This document shows, piece after piece, positions 1-8,055 of a stretch of DNA of 64,000 nt (within the stretch, counting starts at the first letter, position 1; each line of letters starts with the position of its first letter). The stretch spans positions 930,001 to 994,000 of the forward strand of contig NZ_AP024714.1 in NCBI RefSeq assembly GCF_033126985.1, written 5' to 3'. Both the position numbers and the translations under genes were made by a program. This DNA comes from Methylomarinovum caldicuralii (GTDB taxonomy: Bacteria > Pseudomonadota > Gammaproteobacteria > Methylococcales > Methylothermaceae). The notes beneath the pieces were generated by a model. That model was not told the DNA's origin. It ran no database searches and was given only the letters and a program-made list of their open reading frames with translations.

Positions 1-1
1 G

Positions 2-556
2 CTGTGTCATTATCATCAGGGGACCTGCCGTGAGCCGGCCTGGGCCAGGGATAACTGCCTGCGTCCCCATGTGGTCTATCTGGCCAATTCCTCCGGCCTG
101 AAGGTGGGTATCACCCGCGCCGCCCAGATTCCCACCCGCTGGATCGACCAGGGTGCCACCCAGGCGCTGCCGATCCTGCAGGTGGGCGAGCGTCTGCTGG
201 CCGGGCGGGCGGAGGTGGCGTTGAAGCAGCATGTCAGCGACCGGACCCAGTGGCAGAAGATGCTCCGGGGCGCGGCGCCGGTCGTCGATCTGGCGGCCGA
301 GCGCGACCGCCTGCTGCAACTGGCAGCCGCCGAGCTGGCTGCGATCGGGGAGGGATTGGAGCGGCTGGCGGCGGCCGAGATCCACATCCGCTACCCGGTC
401 CTGCGCTATCCGGACAAGGTCAGATCCTTCAACTTCGACAAGCAGCCGCAGGTCACAGGTACCCTCACCGGCATCAAGGGCCAGTACCTGATCTTCGACA
501 CCGGCGTTATCAACATCCGCAAGTTCGCCGGTTACCGGATCGCGCTGGCGGCCTGA
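2..556 (+). CDS. DUF2797 family protein, 5' end outside window
   Basis: The frame is open from the left edge of the window, so the N-terminus lies upstream; the GTG at 71 is an internal codon, not a credible start. The visible part carries GTCREP near its beginning and SSGLKVGITR from about codon 30, both typical of DUF2797 proteins, which usually run to about 260-280 residues, so roughly a third is missing. The family's biochemical role is unknown; conserved Cys and His residues at the front suggest a metal site (inference). The 3' end overlaps the convergent comM/yifB gene by about 25 bases. Confidence 0.85.
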   Translation: MCHYHQGTCREPAWARDNCLRPHVVYLANSSGLKVGITRAAQIPTRWIDQGATQALPILQVGERLLAGRAEVALKQHVSDRTQWQKMLRGAAPVVDLAAERDRLLQLAAAELAAIGEGLERLAAAEIHIRYPVLRYPDKVRSFNFDKQPQVTGTLTGIKGQYLIFDTGVINIRKFAGYRIALAA

Positions 557-2064
557 GGCAGGGGACGGCGGTCGAGGCGGCGGTAGCCGATGGCCTCGCT
601 CACGTGTCTGACCCGCACTGTCTCGCTGCCGTCGAGATCGGCGATGGTGCGGGCGACCTTGAGGACGCGGTGCAGGGCCCGGTGGGACAGGCCCAAGCGT
701 TCGATGGCCTGCTGCAGCAGAGTCTGACCCTGGGGCTCCGGGAAGCAGAAGCGCTCGATGTCCGCCACCGGCAGGTGGGCGTTGAGACAGCCGCTGCGTG
801 CCAGGGCAATTTCCCGCGCGCGGATCACTTCCTCGCGCAGCTCGGCGCTGCTGCGTTCCCGTCCGGCGGAGAGCAGCAGGTCGCCGGATTGGCTGCCCAC
901 CTCCAGGTGCAGGTCGATGCGGTCGAGCAGCGGGCCGGAAAGGCGGTCCCGGTAACGCTGGATCTGCGTCGGGGTGCAGCGGCAGCGGTTGCCGGGGTCG
1001 CCGTGAAAGCCGCAGGGACAGGGGTTCATCGCTGCGATCAACTGGAAGCGGGCCGGAAATTCCACCTTGCGGGCGGCGCGGGAGAGGGTGATGCGCCCGC
1101 TTTCCAGCGGCTCGCGCAGGGTTTCCAGCACCTTGCGGCTGAATTCCGGAAGCTCGTCCAGGAACAGGACGCCGTGATGGGCCAGGGAAATCTCCCCGGG
1201 ACGCAGGGACGACCCCCCGCCGCCGCCCACCATCGCCGCCGCCGAGGCGCTGTGGTGGGGATGGCGGAACGGCGGCAGCCGCCAGCGGGCGGGATCGAAG
1301 GGCTGGCCGCTCACCGAAGCGATGGCGGCGCTTTCCAGGGCCTGATCCTCTTCCAGCAGCGGCAGCAGCGTCGGCAGGCGCTGGGCCAGCATCGACTTGC
1401 CGGAACCGGGCGGCCCCACCATCAGCAGGTTGTGTCCCCCGGCGGCGGCCACCTGCAGGGCGCGCTTGGCCTGGTAGTGACCGCGGACCTCGGCCAGATC
1501 GACAGGCCAGGCCGCCGCGATTGCCGGAGGCGCTGTCGCGGGCGGGAGGGACTCGCGCCCCTGCAGGTGGGCGCAGACGCCCAGCAGATGGTCGGCGCCG
1601 AACACGGCCAGGTCGTTCACCAGAGCGGCCTCGGCGGTGTTCGCCGCAGGCAGGATGAGATCGCGGCCGGCCCGGCGGCACCGCAGCGCCGCCGGCAGGG
1701 CGCCGCGGACCGGGCGCAGCTCGCCGCCGAGAGACAGTTCCCCCAGAAATTCGTAATCCGCCAGGCGGTCGCCGGGGAGCTGGCCGGAGGCGGCCAGAAT
1801 TCCCAGGGCGATGGCCAGATCGAAGCGGCCGCCCTCCTTGGGCAGATCGGCCGGGGCCAGGTTGACGGTGATGCGGCGGGCGGGGAATTCGAAGCCGCAG
1901 TTGACCAGGGCGGCGCGGACCCGGTCCTTGCTTTCCTTGACCGCGGTTTCCGGCAGGCCGACCAGGGACAGCCCCGGCAGGCCGTTGGCCAGATGCACCT
2001 CGACGCACACTTCCGGGGCGTCGATGCCGCTCTGCCCCCGGCTGTAAACCCGGGCGAGGTTCAT
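532..2064 (-). CDS. comM: YifB/ComM family Mg-chelatase-like AAA ATPase
   Basis: 510-residue protein, the usual family length. An N-terminal Lon-protease-like fold (residues about 1-170) precedes a Mg-chelatase-type AAA+ domain with Walker A GPPGSGKS at 217-224 and Walker B VLFLDE at 299-304, then a Cys cluster NPCPCG...RCRC (Cys 349, 351, 361, 363) seen in this family. ComM homologues are hexameric helicases that extend branch migration during integration of DNA taken up by natural transformation; the type IV pilus retraction genes pilT/pilU elsewhere in the window fit a competent lifestyle (inference). Transcribed away from ubiK with one base between them, so the two are probably co-transcribed (ubiK first). 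Confidence 0.93.
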   Translation of the reverse strand: MNLARVYSRGQSGIDAPEVCVEVHLANGLPGLSLVGLPETAVKESKDRVRAALVNCGFEFPARRITVNLAPADLPKEGGRFDLAIALGILAASGQLPGDRLADYEFLGELSLGGELRPVRGALPAALRCRRAGRDLILPAANTAEAALVNDLAVFGADHLLGVCAHLQGRESLPPATAPPAIAAAWPVDLAEVRGHYQAKRALQVAAAGGHNLLMVGPPGSGKSMLAQRLPTLLPLLEEDQALESAAIASVSGQPFDPARWRLPPFRHPHHSASAAAMVGGGGGSSLRPGEISLAHHGVLFLDELPEFSRKVLETLREPLESGRITLSRAARKVEFPARFQLIAAMNPCPCGFHGDPGNRCRCTPTQIQRYRDRLSGPLLDRIDLHLEVGSQSGDLLLSAGRERSSAELREEVIRAREIALARSGCLNAHLPVADIERFCFPEPQGQTLLQQAIERLGLSHRALHRVLKVARTIADLDGSETVRVRHVSEAIGYRRLDRRPLPQAASAIR

Positions 2065-2065
2065 G

Positions 2066-2320
2066 TCATTCGGGCTTGTCCAGTTGCTGTTCCAACTGCG
2101 CCAGCTGGTGTTCCAGGCGTTCCAGTTTTTCGCGGGTGCGTTTGAGCAGCTCGGCCTGAACTTCGAATTCCTCCCGGCTGACCAGGTTCATCTGGGAAAA
2201 GGCGCTTTGCAGGATGGCGCGGAAGTTCTTCTCCATGTCCTCGCGCAGATGCTGGAGGCCGGGGGGCAGCGCCTGGCTCAGGCGCTGGGCGAGTTCGTCG
2301 AGACGTTTGGGATCGAGCAT
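2066..2320 (-). CDS. ubiK: UbiK-type ubiquinone biosynthesis accessory factor (BMFP family)
   Basis: 84 residues, beginning MLDPKRLDELAQRL, with an amphipathic N-terminal half and a C-terminal coiled coil (about residues 45-84, heptads rich in Leu, Glu and Gln). This is the size and layout of YqiC/UbiK, a lipid-binding trimer that helps the cytosolic Ubi complex in aerobic ubiquinone synthesis. It lies directly upstream of comM on the same strand and is divergent from glnK, an arrangement common in gammaproteobacteria. The family assignment is solid; the role is inferred from the Escherichia coli and Salmonella proteins. Confidence 0.9.
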   Translation of the reverse strand: MLDPKRLDELAQRLSQALPPGLQHLREDMEKNFRAILQSAFSQMNLVSREEFEVQAELLKRTREKLERLEHQLAQLEQQLDKPE

Positions 2321-2380
2321 GAACAGAATTCTCCGTAAGGAAATGTTTCAAGCATAGCGCAACCCCTGCCGGCGGGCCAA

Positions 2381-2409
2381 TTGAGTTCACCGCGATTTTG
2401 CGGCATATT
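2381..2409 (+). promoter_or_regulatory. Candidate sigma-70 promoter of glnK
   Basis: TTGAGT (2381-2386) and CATATT (2404-2409) are separated by exactly 17 bases and would start transcription near 2416, about 22 bases before the glnK ATG. I looked for a sigma-54 site (TGGCAC-N5-TTGC) in the ubiK-glnK gap and saw none. Assigned by eye only. Confidence 0.4.
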
Positions 2410-2425
2410 GAAGCGTTGGCAATGA

Positions 2426-2776
<351 letters not shown>

Positions 2777-2783
2777 CGGATGC

Positions 2784-2813
2784 AAAAAGGCCGGCGGCGT
2801 CAGGCCGCCTTTT
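2784..2813. terminator. Bidirectional hairpin terminator between glnK and the MarR gene
   Basis: AAAAGGC pairs with GCCTTTT, and after a one-base bulge GGC pairs with GCC, giving about ten base pairs. A-rich and T-rich edges on each side let it stop transcription from both convergent genes. Its right half overlaps the last codons of the MarR-family gene. Confidence 0.6.
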
Positions 2814-3378
2814 CGCCCTCTTTTGCGGTAGGTAGGAATTCGCGGCAGATCTGCTGCAGGTGTCCGGCTTCCAGCGGCAGGCCGGTGAGGTCGCAGCGGT
2901 GGCCGGTTTCGGTTTCACGGAGATGCGCGCAGGTGCTACAGACGCCGAATGCTTTGTATTGGCGGGCAGCCTGCATTCCCTCCAGCAAAGCGGCCAGCCC
3001 CCGGGCCAGCTGTTCGCGCGCTTCCGGCGCCATGAAGCTCAGCCCTTGGTCCAGGGTCGCCGGCGGCAGGGAGGCGTCAACCACCGCCTTGCCCTTTTCG
3101 GTCAGAAACAGGTGGATGACACGGCGGTCCTGGGCATCCGGCACTTTCTCGATCAGTCCCTTGTTTTCCAGTACCGTCAGGGTCTGGGAGACCGTTCCCT
3201 TGGTCAGCCCCAGGTATTCGGTGACGGCCGCCGGAATGTTGCTGTGACGGTTGCAGATGCTGAGATAGTGGAGAATTTCCAGTTGTACCGGCTGGAGTTT
3301 GGCATCGCCCTGGCGGATCTCGGCGCGAAGCAGATTGCCGATACGCTCCAGATATTTGTAAACTTCAGCGGTCTTCAT
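2800..3378 (-). CDS. MarR-family regulator with C-terminal cysteine motif
   Basis: 192 residues from the ATG at 3378; another ATG two codons upstream (3384) is possible, but the GGAAG ribosome-binding site is better spaced for 3378. Residues about 28-110 form a MarR winged helix (GLTKGTVSQTLTVLENKGLIEK recognition region, DRRVIHLFLTEKGK wing). Unusually the protein continues into a Cys-containing tail, Cys147-x2-Cys150-x11-Cys162-x15-Cys178, which could bind a metal or iron-sulfur cluster or react with oxidants (inference). It is divergent from a cytochrome c gene with only about 30 bases between starts, so it probably controls itself and that cytochrome. No ligand can be named. Confidence 0.85.
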   Translation of the reverse strand: MKTAEVYKYLERIGNLLRAEIRQGDAKLQPVQLEILHYLSICNRHSNIPAAVTEYLGLTKGTVSQTLTVLENKGLIEKVPDAQDRRVIHLFLTEKGKAVVDASLPPATLDQGLSFMAPEAREQLARGLAALLEGMQAARQYKAFGVCSTCAHLRETETGHRCDLTGLPLEAGHLQQICREFLPTAKEGEKAA

Positions 3379-3413
3379 GTGCATGGGCTTCCATTGAGGA
3401 GGAGGAACGAACG

Positions 3414-3737
3414 ATGAGAAAAACCTTTTCCATTATAGCATTGATGGTCGGCGGCCTGTGGGGGAATGCCGCTCTTTGCGCCGATGCCGATGCGGGGCGG
3501 AAGATTTCCCAGAGCAAAGGCTGTGTCGGCTGTCACGGCGCCAATGGCATCAGTGCGCCGGGTACCTCCTATCCGAATCTTGCCGGCCAGAAAGCCCCCT
3601 ATCTGGAAAAGGCCCTGAAGGCTTACCGCGACAAGACCCGCCAGGCGCCGCTGATGAACGGGATGACCGCCGGCCTGAGCGATGCGGACATCGCCAATCT
3701 GGCGGCCTTTTACAACAGTTTGAAGCCCTGTCCCTGA
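3414..3737 (+). CDS. Class I c-type cytochrome (c553-like), periplasmic
   Basis: 107 residues with a cleavable Sec signal peptide (about 1-22, ending ...AALCA) and one haem-binding motif CVGCH (Cys37, Cys40, His41). The distal Met ligand is in PLMNGMT (Met81 or Met84), followed by the usual LSDADIANLAAFYNSL helix. Such small monohaem cytochromes shuttle electrons in the periplasm between a dehydrogenase or bc1 complex and an oxidase. A very strong GAGGAGGAGG ribosome-binding site precedes the ATG. The promoter must overlap the divergent MarR gene, which suggests shared control; the electron donor is unknown. Confidence 0.9.
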   Translation: MRKTFSIIALMVGGLWGNAALCADADAGRKISQSKGCVGCHGANGISAPGTSYPNLAGQKAPYLEKALKAYRDKTRQAPLMNGMTAGLSDADIANLAAFYNSLKPCP

Positions 3738-3769
3738 AACCCGGCTGAACGGGCGGCGCAGGCCGCCCG

Positions 3770-4630
3770 TCAGTCTTCCTCTCTTTCCGTCGCTTCCAGA
3801 AAGAAGTTGGGTGCGGCGAAGGCGGCGCGGTGGATGTCCAGATTGTAATAGCGGGTGGGGAAGGGCCTGCCCAGGATGTCCGCCTCCCTGGGGCTGCCGA
3901 TGGCCGTCTTGGCGGCCACCGTCCCGCTCCACCAGCCCGACGGGTACACCGGCTGGGGGAAAAACAGGGTCTTTACCTCCCGGAAGCCGGCGGCCTTCAT
4001 CGCCTTGCGCATCGGATGGAGAATGTGCGGGTGGAACAGCGGGGATTCGCTCTGCTGGATCAACAGGCCGTTGTCGCCCAGGCACCTGAGGCAGTCGCGG
4101 TAGAAGCCTTCCGTGAACAGCCCCTCACCCGGTCCCAGGGGATCGGTGCTGTCGACGATGATGACATCGACGCTGCCTGACGGCGCTTCCCGGACCCATT
4201 GGATGCCGTCCTCGAATTTCAACTGGGCGCGGGGATCGCCGTTAGCCTGGCACAGTTCCGGAAAGTACTCCTCGGAAAGGCGGGTGACGCGCTCGTCGAT
4301 CTCGATCTGGATGGCGCTTTCCACCTCCGGGTGCTTGAGCGTTTCCTGCAGGCTGCCGCAGTCGCCGCCGCCGATGATCCACACCCGTTTGGGGTCGGGA
4401 TGGCTGTAGAGCACCGGGTGGGTCATCATCTCGTGATAGAGGAAGTTGTCGCGGCTCGATAGCATGACGAAGCCGTCGATCACCATCAGGTTGCCGAAGC
4501 CGACGGTCTCGTAGATCTCGATTTTCTGGAACGGGGTCTGCTCCTCGTGCAGCTTGCGTGTGATCTTGAGGGAAAAGGCGCTGTGGTTGTCCTCGTCGAT
4601 CTCGGTGAACCAGCGGTTGGGCTCTAGCAT
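3770..4630 (-). CDS. speE: Polyamine aminopropyltransferase (spermidine synthase)
   Basis: 286 residues. The start is placed at the ATG at 4630, preceded by AAGGAGA, although the frame stays open far upstream. Motifs follow SpeE: EIYETVGFGNLMVIDG, the decarboxylated-SAM binding loop GGGDCG (87-92; most family members have GGGDGG), the acidic IEIDERV, and the catalytic DSTDP (160-164). It transfers an aminopropyl group from decarboxylated S-adenosylmethionine to putrescine. No SAM decarboxylase gene lies nearby. The Gly-to-Cys change in the loop is conservative in size and probably tolerated. It runs convergent with the cytochrome c gene and divergent from the formate dehydrogenase operon. Confidence 0.9.
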   Translation of the reverse strand: MLEPNRWFTEIDEDNHSAFSLKITRKLHEEQTPFQKIEIYETVGFGNLMVIDGFVMLSSRDNFLYHEMMTHPVLYSHPDPKRVWIIGGGDCGSLQETLKHPEVESAIQIEIDERVTRLSEEYFPELCQANGDPRAQLKFEDGIQWVREAPSGSVDVIIVDSTDPLGPGEGLFTEGFYRDCLRCLGDNGLLIQQSESPLFHPHILHPMRKAMKAAGFREVKTLFFPQPVYPSGWWSGTVAAKTAIGSPREADILGRPFPTRYYNLDIHRAAFAAPNFFLEATEREED

Positions 4631-4755
4631 GATCTCTCCTTGCGGAAAATGGAAATCGGCAAAGTTTGCTATATCGGGGAGAGGACTGCAAACGCCGTTG
4701 ACGTCGTGCCGCCGTGGCGGTTTAATGACGGCAAAAACCGAGGAGGAGTGCGCCG

Positions 4756-4932
4756 ATGAAACGCCGCCGCTTTCTGCAGACCCTGCTCGGGGCCGGAGGG
4801 GTTGCCGCCACCGCTGCAGCCCTGGGACAGCGCCGGGAGCAGGCTGTGGCTGAGACGGACGCGGAGAAGCCGTCCGGCTACCGCGAGACCGACCACGTCC
4901 GCCGCTACTATCAGACCGCGAGGGAAGCATGA
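4756..4932 (+). CDS. Formate dehydrogenase region TAT-signal peptide protein
   Basis: A 58-residue gene: MKRRRFLQTLLGAGG, an Ala-rich hydrophobic stretch, then a polar tail ending TDHVRRYYQTAREA. The twin-arginine-like RRRFLQ start and position immediately before the catalytic subunit match the small family known as the formate dehydrogenase region TAT target. Its stop overlaps the next ATG (ATGA), so the two are translationally coupled. The role is undetermined; a chaperone-like or structural part of the exported complex is plausible. An AGGAGGAG ribosome-binding site precedes the ATG. Confidence 0.85.
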   Translation: MKRRRFLQTLLGAGGVAATAAALGQRREQAVAETDAEKPSGYRETDHVRRYYQTAREA

Positions 4933-7775
4933 CCCTCAAGCGTCGTTCCCCCCAATCCATCGACCGCCGCACCTTCCTGCGGCGCACCTCCGTCACCGTC
5001 GGCGGCGCTTCCCTGGCCGCCGCCCTGCCGTTTAAGCTCATGCGCAAGGCCGAGGCCGAGGAGTCGGTCGCATCCCAGCCCGAAGTCAAACAGGTGCGCA
5101 GCGTCTGCACCCACTGCTCGGTGGGCTGCGGGGTGATCGCCGAGGTCCAAAACGGCGTCTGGGTGGGGCAGGAGCCGGCCTTCGAGCATCCCTTCAACCT
5201 CGGCGCCCACTGCGCCAAGGGGGCTTCGGTTCGTGACCACGGCCGCGGCGACAAGCGCCTCAAATATCCGCTGAAGAAAGTGAACGGCCGGTGGCGGCGC
5301 GTCACCTGGGAGCAGGCCATCGACGAGATCGGCGCCAAATTGCTGCAGATCCGCGAGGAATCCGGTCCCGATTCGGTCTACTGGCTCGGCTCCTCCAAGC
5401 ACAACAACGAGCAGGCCTACCTGCTGCGCAAGTTCGTCGCCCTGTGGGGGACCAACAACGTCGACCACCAGGCCCGCATCTGCCATTCCACTACCGTCGC
5501 CGGCGTCGCCAACACCTGGGGCTACGGGGCGATGACCAATTCCTACAACGACATCCACAACAGCCGCGCCATCCTCATCATCGGCGGCAATCCGGCCGAG
5601 GCCCATCCGGTGTCGATGCAGCACGTTTTCCGCGCCAAGGAAAAGGGCGCCCGCCTGATCGTGGTCGATCCCCGCTTCACCCGCACCGCCGCCCACGCCG
5701 ACCAGTACGTGCGCATCCGCCCCGGCGGCGATGTCGCCTTCGTCTACGGCCTGTTGTGGCACATCTTCGAGAACGGCTGGGAGGATGCCGATTTCATCCG
5801 TCGGCGGGTCTATGGCATGGAGGCGATCCGCGAAGAGGCGAAAAAGTGGCCGCCGAAGGAGGTGGAGCGGGTCTGCGGGGTGCCGGAGGAACAGGTGCAT
5901 CAGGTGGCCAAGACGCTGGCCGAAAACCGCCCCGGCACCGTGGTCTGGTGCATGGGCATCACCCAGCACCACCACGGCACCAACCAGACCCGCCTCCTGT
6001 GCATTCTCCAGCTGGCCCTGGGCAACATGGGGGTGGCCGGCGGCGGCACCAACATCTTCCGCGGCCACGACAACGTCCAGGGTGCCACCGACGTGGGGCC
6101 CAACGCCCACACCCTGCCCGGTTACTACGGCCTGTCGGAAGGGGCCTGGCGCCACTGGGCCCGGGTGTGGGGCCTGGACTACGACTGGCTGTCGTCCCGC
6201 TTCGACCCGGCCGAATACCCGGACGGCAAGGGCGGCAGAAGCCGGACCATGTTCATGCCCGGCATCCCGGTGTCGCGCTGGATCGACGGGGTGCTGGAGG
6301 ACAAGGCCAACCTGTCCCAGCGGGACAATCTCCGCGCCATGATCTTCTGGGGCCACGCCCCCAACAGCCAGACCCGCGGCCCGGAGATGAAGCGGGCCTT
6401 CGAGAAGCTGGACCTGTTGGTGGTCATCGACCCCTATCCCACGGTGTCGGCGGTGATGCACGAGCGCCAGAACGACACCTATCTGCTGCCCGCCTGCACC
6501 CAGTTCGAGACCCACGGTTCGGTGACCGCCTCCAACCGTTCGGTGCAGTGGCGCGATCAGGTGATCGAGCCGTTGTTCGAGTCCCAGCCCGATCACGTTA
6601 CTATGTACCGGCTGGCGAAAAAGCTGGGTTTCGCCGCCGAGCTGACCAGGAACATCCGCGTCGAGGGCGACGAGCCGGTGATCGAGGACATCCTGCGGGA
6701 GATCAACCGCGGCGCCTGGAGCATCGGTTACAGCGGCATCAGCCCCGAGCGCCTGAAAAGGCAGCAGCAGTACTGGCACACTTTCGACACCACCACTCTG
6801 AGGGCCGAGGGCGGCCCCTGCGACGGCGAATACTACGGCCTGCCCTGGCCCTGCTGGGGCAAACCGGAACTCAAGCATCCGGGCACGCCGATCCTCTACG
6901 ACCTGAGCAAGCCGGTGGCCGAGGGCGGGCTGCCGTTCCGGGCCCGCTTCGGGGTGGAACGCAACGGCGTCAGCCTGCTGGCCGAGGACAGCTACACCAA
7001 AGGCTCCGAGATCAAGGACGGCTATCCCGAATTCTCCGACAAGTTGCTGAAGAAGCTGGGCTGGTGGGACGACCTGACGCCGGAGGAAAAACGGCAGGCG
7101 GAAGGACGGAACTGGAAGACGGATCTTTCCGGCGGCATCCAGCGGGTGGCGATCGCCTACGGCTGCGCCCCTTACGGCAACGCCAAGGCCCGCTGCATCG
7201 TCTGGACCTTCCCCGATCCCGTCCCGGTTCACCGCGAGCCGATCTACACCCGCCGCCGCGATCTGGTCCAGGACTATCCCACCTATCCCGACCGCAAGCG
7301 TTTCTACCGCCTGCCGACCCGCTACCGTTCGCTCCAAGAGATCGATTTTTCCCGTGACTTCCCCCTGGTGATGACCTCCGGGCGCCTGGTGGAGTACGAA
7401 GGCGGGGGCGAAGAGACCCGTTCCAATCCCTGGCTGGCGGAACTGCAGCAGGAGATGTTCGTGGAAGTGCATCCGGCCGACGCCAACGATGCCGGCCTGC
7501 GCCACGGCGGCAAGGTCTGGGTCGAAGGGCCGGAGGGGGGACGCATCCTGGTGACGGCTTTCGTCACCCGCCGGGTGCCGCGGGGGACGGTGTTCATGCC
7601 GTTCCACTTCGGTGGCTGGTGGGAGGGAGTGGACCTCAAGCCCCGCTATCCCGAGGGCACCGCCCCTTACGTGCGCGGTGAGGCCTGCAACACGGTGTTC
7701 ACCTATGGTTATGACGCGGTCACCATGATGCAGGAGACCAAGGTGTCCCTGTGCCGGCTTAAGCGGGGAGGTTGA
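4929..7775 (+). CDS. fdhA: Formate dehydrogenase catalytic (alpha) subunit, Mo/W-bis-MGD, periplasmic
   Basis: 948 residues. A twin-arginine signal (DRRTFLRR, residues 12-19) precedes a [4Fe-4S] site Cys60-x2-Cys63-x3-Cys67...Cys95 and the molybdopterin oxidoreductase domains. The active-site segment is ARICHST, so residue 185 is Cys in place of the selenocysteine of E. coli FdnG, followed by the usual His186. The C-terminal dinucleotide-binding domain is complete. With the four-cluster beta subunit and the cytochrome b gamma subunit this makes a membrane-bound enzyme oxidising formate on the periplasmic side and feeding electrons to quinone. Bacteria that oxidise C1 compounds use formate oxidation as the final energy-yielding step (context inference). 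Confidence 0.95.
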   Translation: MTLKRRSPQSIDRRTFLRRTSVTVGGASLAAALPFKLMRKAEAEESVASQPEVKQVRSVCTHCSVGCGVIAEVQNGVWVGQEPAFEHPFNLGAHCAKGASVRDHGRGDKRLKYPLKKVNGRWRRVTWEQAIDEIGAKLLQIREESGPDSVYWLGSSKHNNEQAYLLRKFVALWGTNNVDHQARICHSTTVAGVANTWGYGAMTNSYNDIHNSRAILIIGGNPAEAHPVSMQHVFRAKEKGARLIVVDPRFTRTAAHADQYVRIRPGGDVAFVYGLLWHIFENGWEDADFIRRRVYGMEAIREEAKKWPPKEVERVCGVPEEQVHQVAKTLAENRPGTVVWCMGITQHHHGTNQTRLLCILQLALGNMGVAGGGTNIFRGHDNVQGATDVGPNAHTLPGYYGLSEGAWRHWARVWGLDYDWLSSRFDPAEYPDGKGGRSRTMFMPGIPVSRWIDGVLEDKANLSQRDNLRAMIFWGHAPNSQTRGPEMKRAFEKLDLLVVIDPYPTVSAVMHERQNDTYLLPACTQFETHGSVTASNRSVQWRDQVIEPLFESQPDHVTMYRLAKKLGFAAELTRNIRVEGDEPVIEDILREINRGAWSIGYSGISPERLKRQQQYWHTFDTTTLRAEGGPCDGEYYGLPWPCWGKPELKHPGTPILYDLSKPVAEGGLPFRARFGVERNGVSLLAEDSYTKGSEIKDGYPEFSDKLLKKLGWWDDLTPEEKRQAEGRNWKTDLSGGIQRVAIAYGCAPYGNAKARCIVWTFPDPVPVHREPIYTRRRDLVQDYPTYPDRKRFYRLPTRYRSLQEIDFSRDFPLVMTSGRLVEYEGGGEETRSNPWLAELQQEMFVEVHPADANDAGLRHGGKVWVEGPEGGRILVTAFVTRRVPRGTVFMPFHFGGWWEGVDLKPRYPEGTAPYVRGEACNTVFTYGYDAVTMMQETKVSLCRLKRGG

Positions 7776-7812
7776 GGCGCATGTGTGAGCAACTCTCAGC
7801 TGGGGGAGGATG

Positions 7813-7913
7813 GGGAAGGAAACCCGTTTTCCGTGGACGCCGTGAATCCTTCCCTGGAGGCTTGGACGCGGCCGTCCGGGCCGCGTACACCCCGGAAAAC
7901 GGGTTTCCTTCCC
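7813..7913 (-). repeat. Palindromic element copy 1 (core subtype A)
   Basis: A perfect 21-bp inverted repeat (7813-7833 with 7893-7913) encloses a 59-base core. In the reverse orientation the core carries an inner hairpin ACGCGGCC-CGGAC-GGCCGCGT followed by CCAAGCCTCCAGGGA and a second, weak stem. The core is homologous to copy 4 at 50.4 kb and more distantly to copies 2 and 3, but the arm sequence is its own. It lies between fdhA and fdhB, downstream of the fdhA stop, with no credible gene across it. Confidence 0.85.
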
Positions 7914-7938
7914 TGTCTCGGTACCGGGCTGTCGTTGG

Positions 7939-8040
7939 TGTGCCGGGAAAGGGGTGGAAGGGCGTACCCGGCCTGGACGGCCGGGTTTCGAGCCTACAGG
8001 GACGTACTTGCGGCGTCCCTGGAACCCCTTTCCCGGCACA
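7939..8040 (+). repeat. Palindromic element copy 2 (core subtype B)
   Basis: A perfect 17-bp inverted repeat (7939-7955 with 8024-8040) flanks a 68-base core with two internal hairpins: ACCCGGCC-TGGAC-GGCCGGGT and AGGGACG-(9 nt)-CGTCCCT. The core matches copy 3 with about one difference in nearly 60 bases, while the outer arms share no extended identity. It ends 15 bases before the fdhB ATG, so the structure sits just upstream of the ribosome-binding site and could affect fdhB translation or mRNA stability (inference). Confidence 0.85.
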
Positions 8041-8055
8041 GCAAGGGGGAGTCCC

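Noticed and set aside
7939-8040. Palindromic elements as integron attC sites
   Set aside because: The core lacks recognisable R' and R'' boxes, there is no integrase or cassette array, and the conserved part is the centre rather than the ends.
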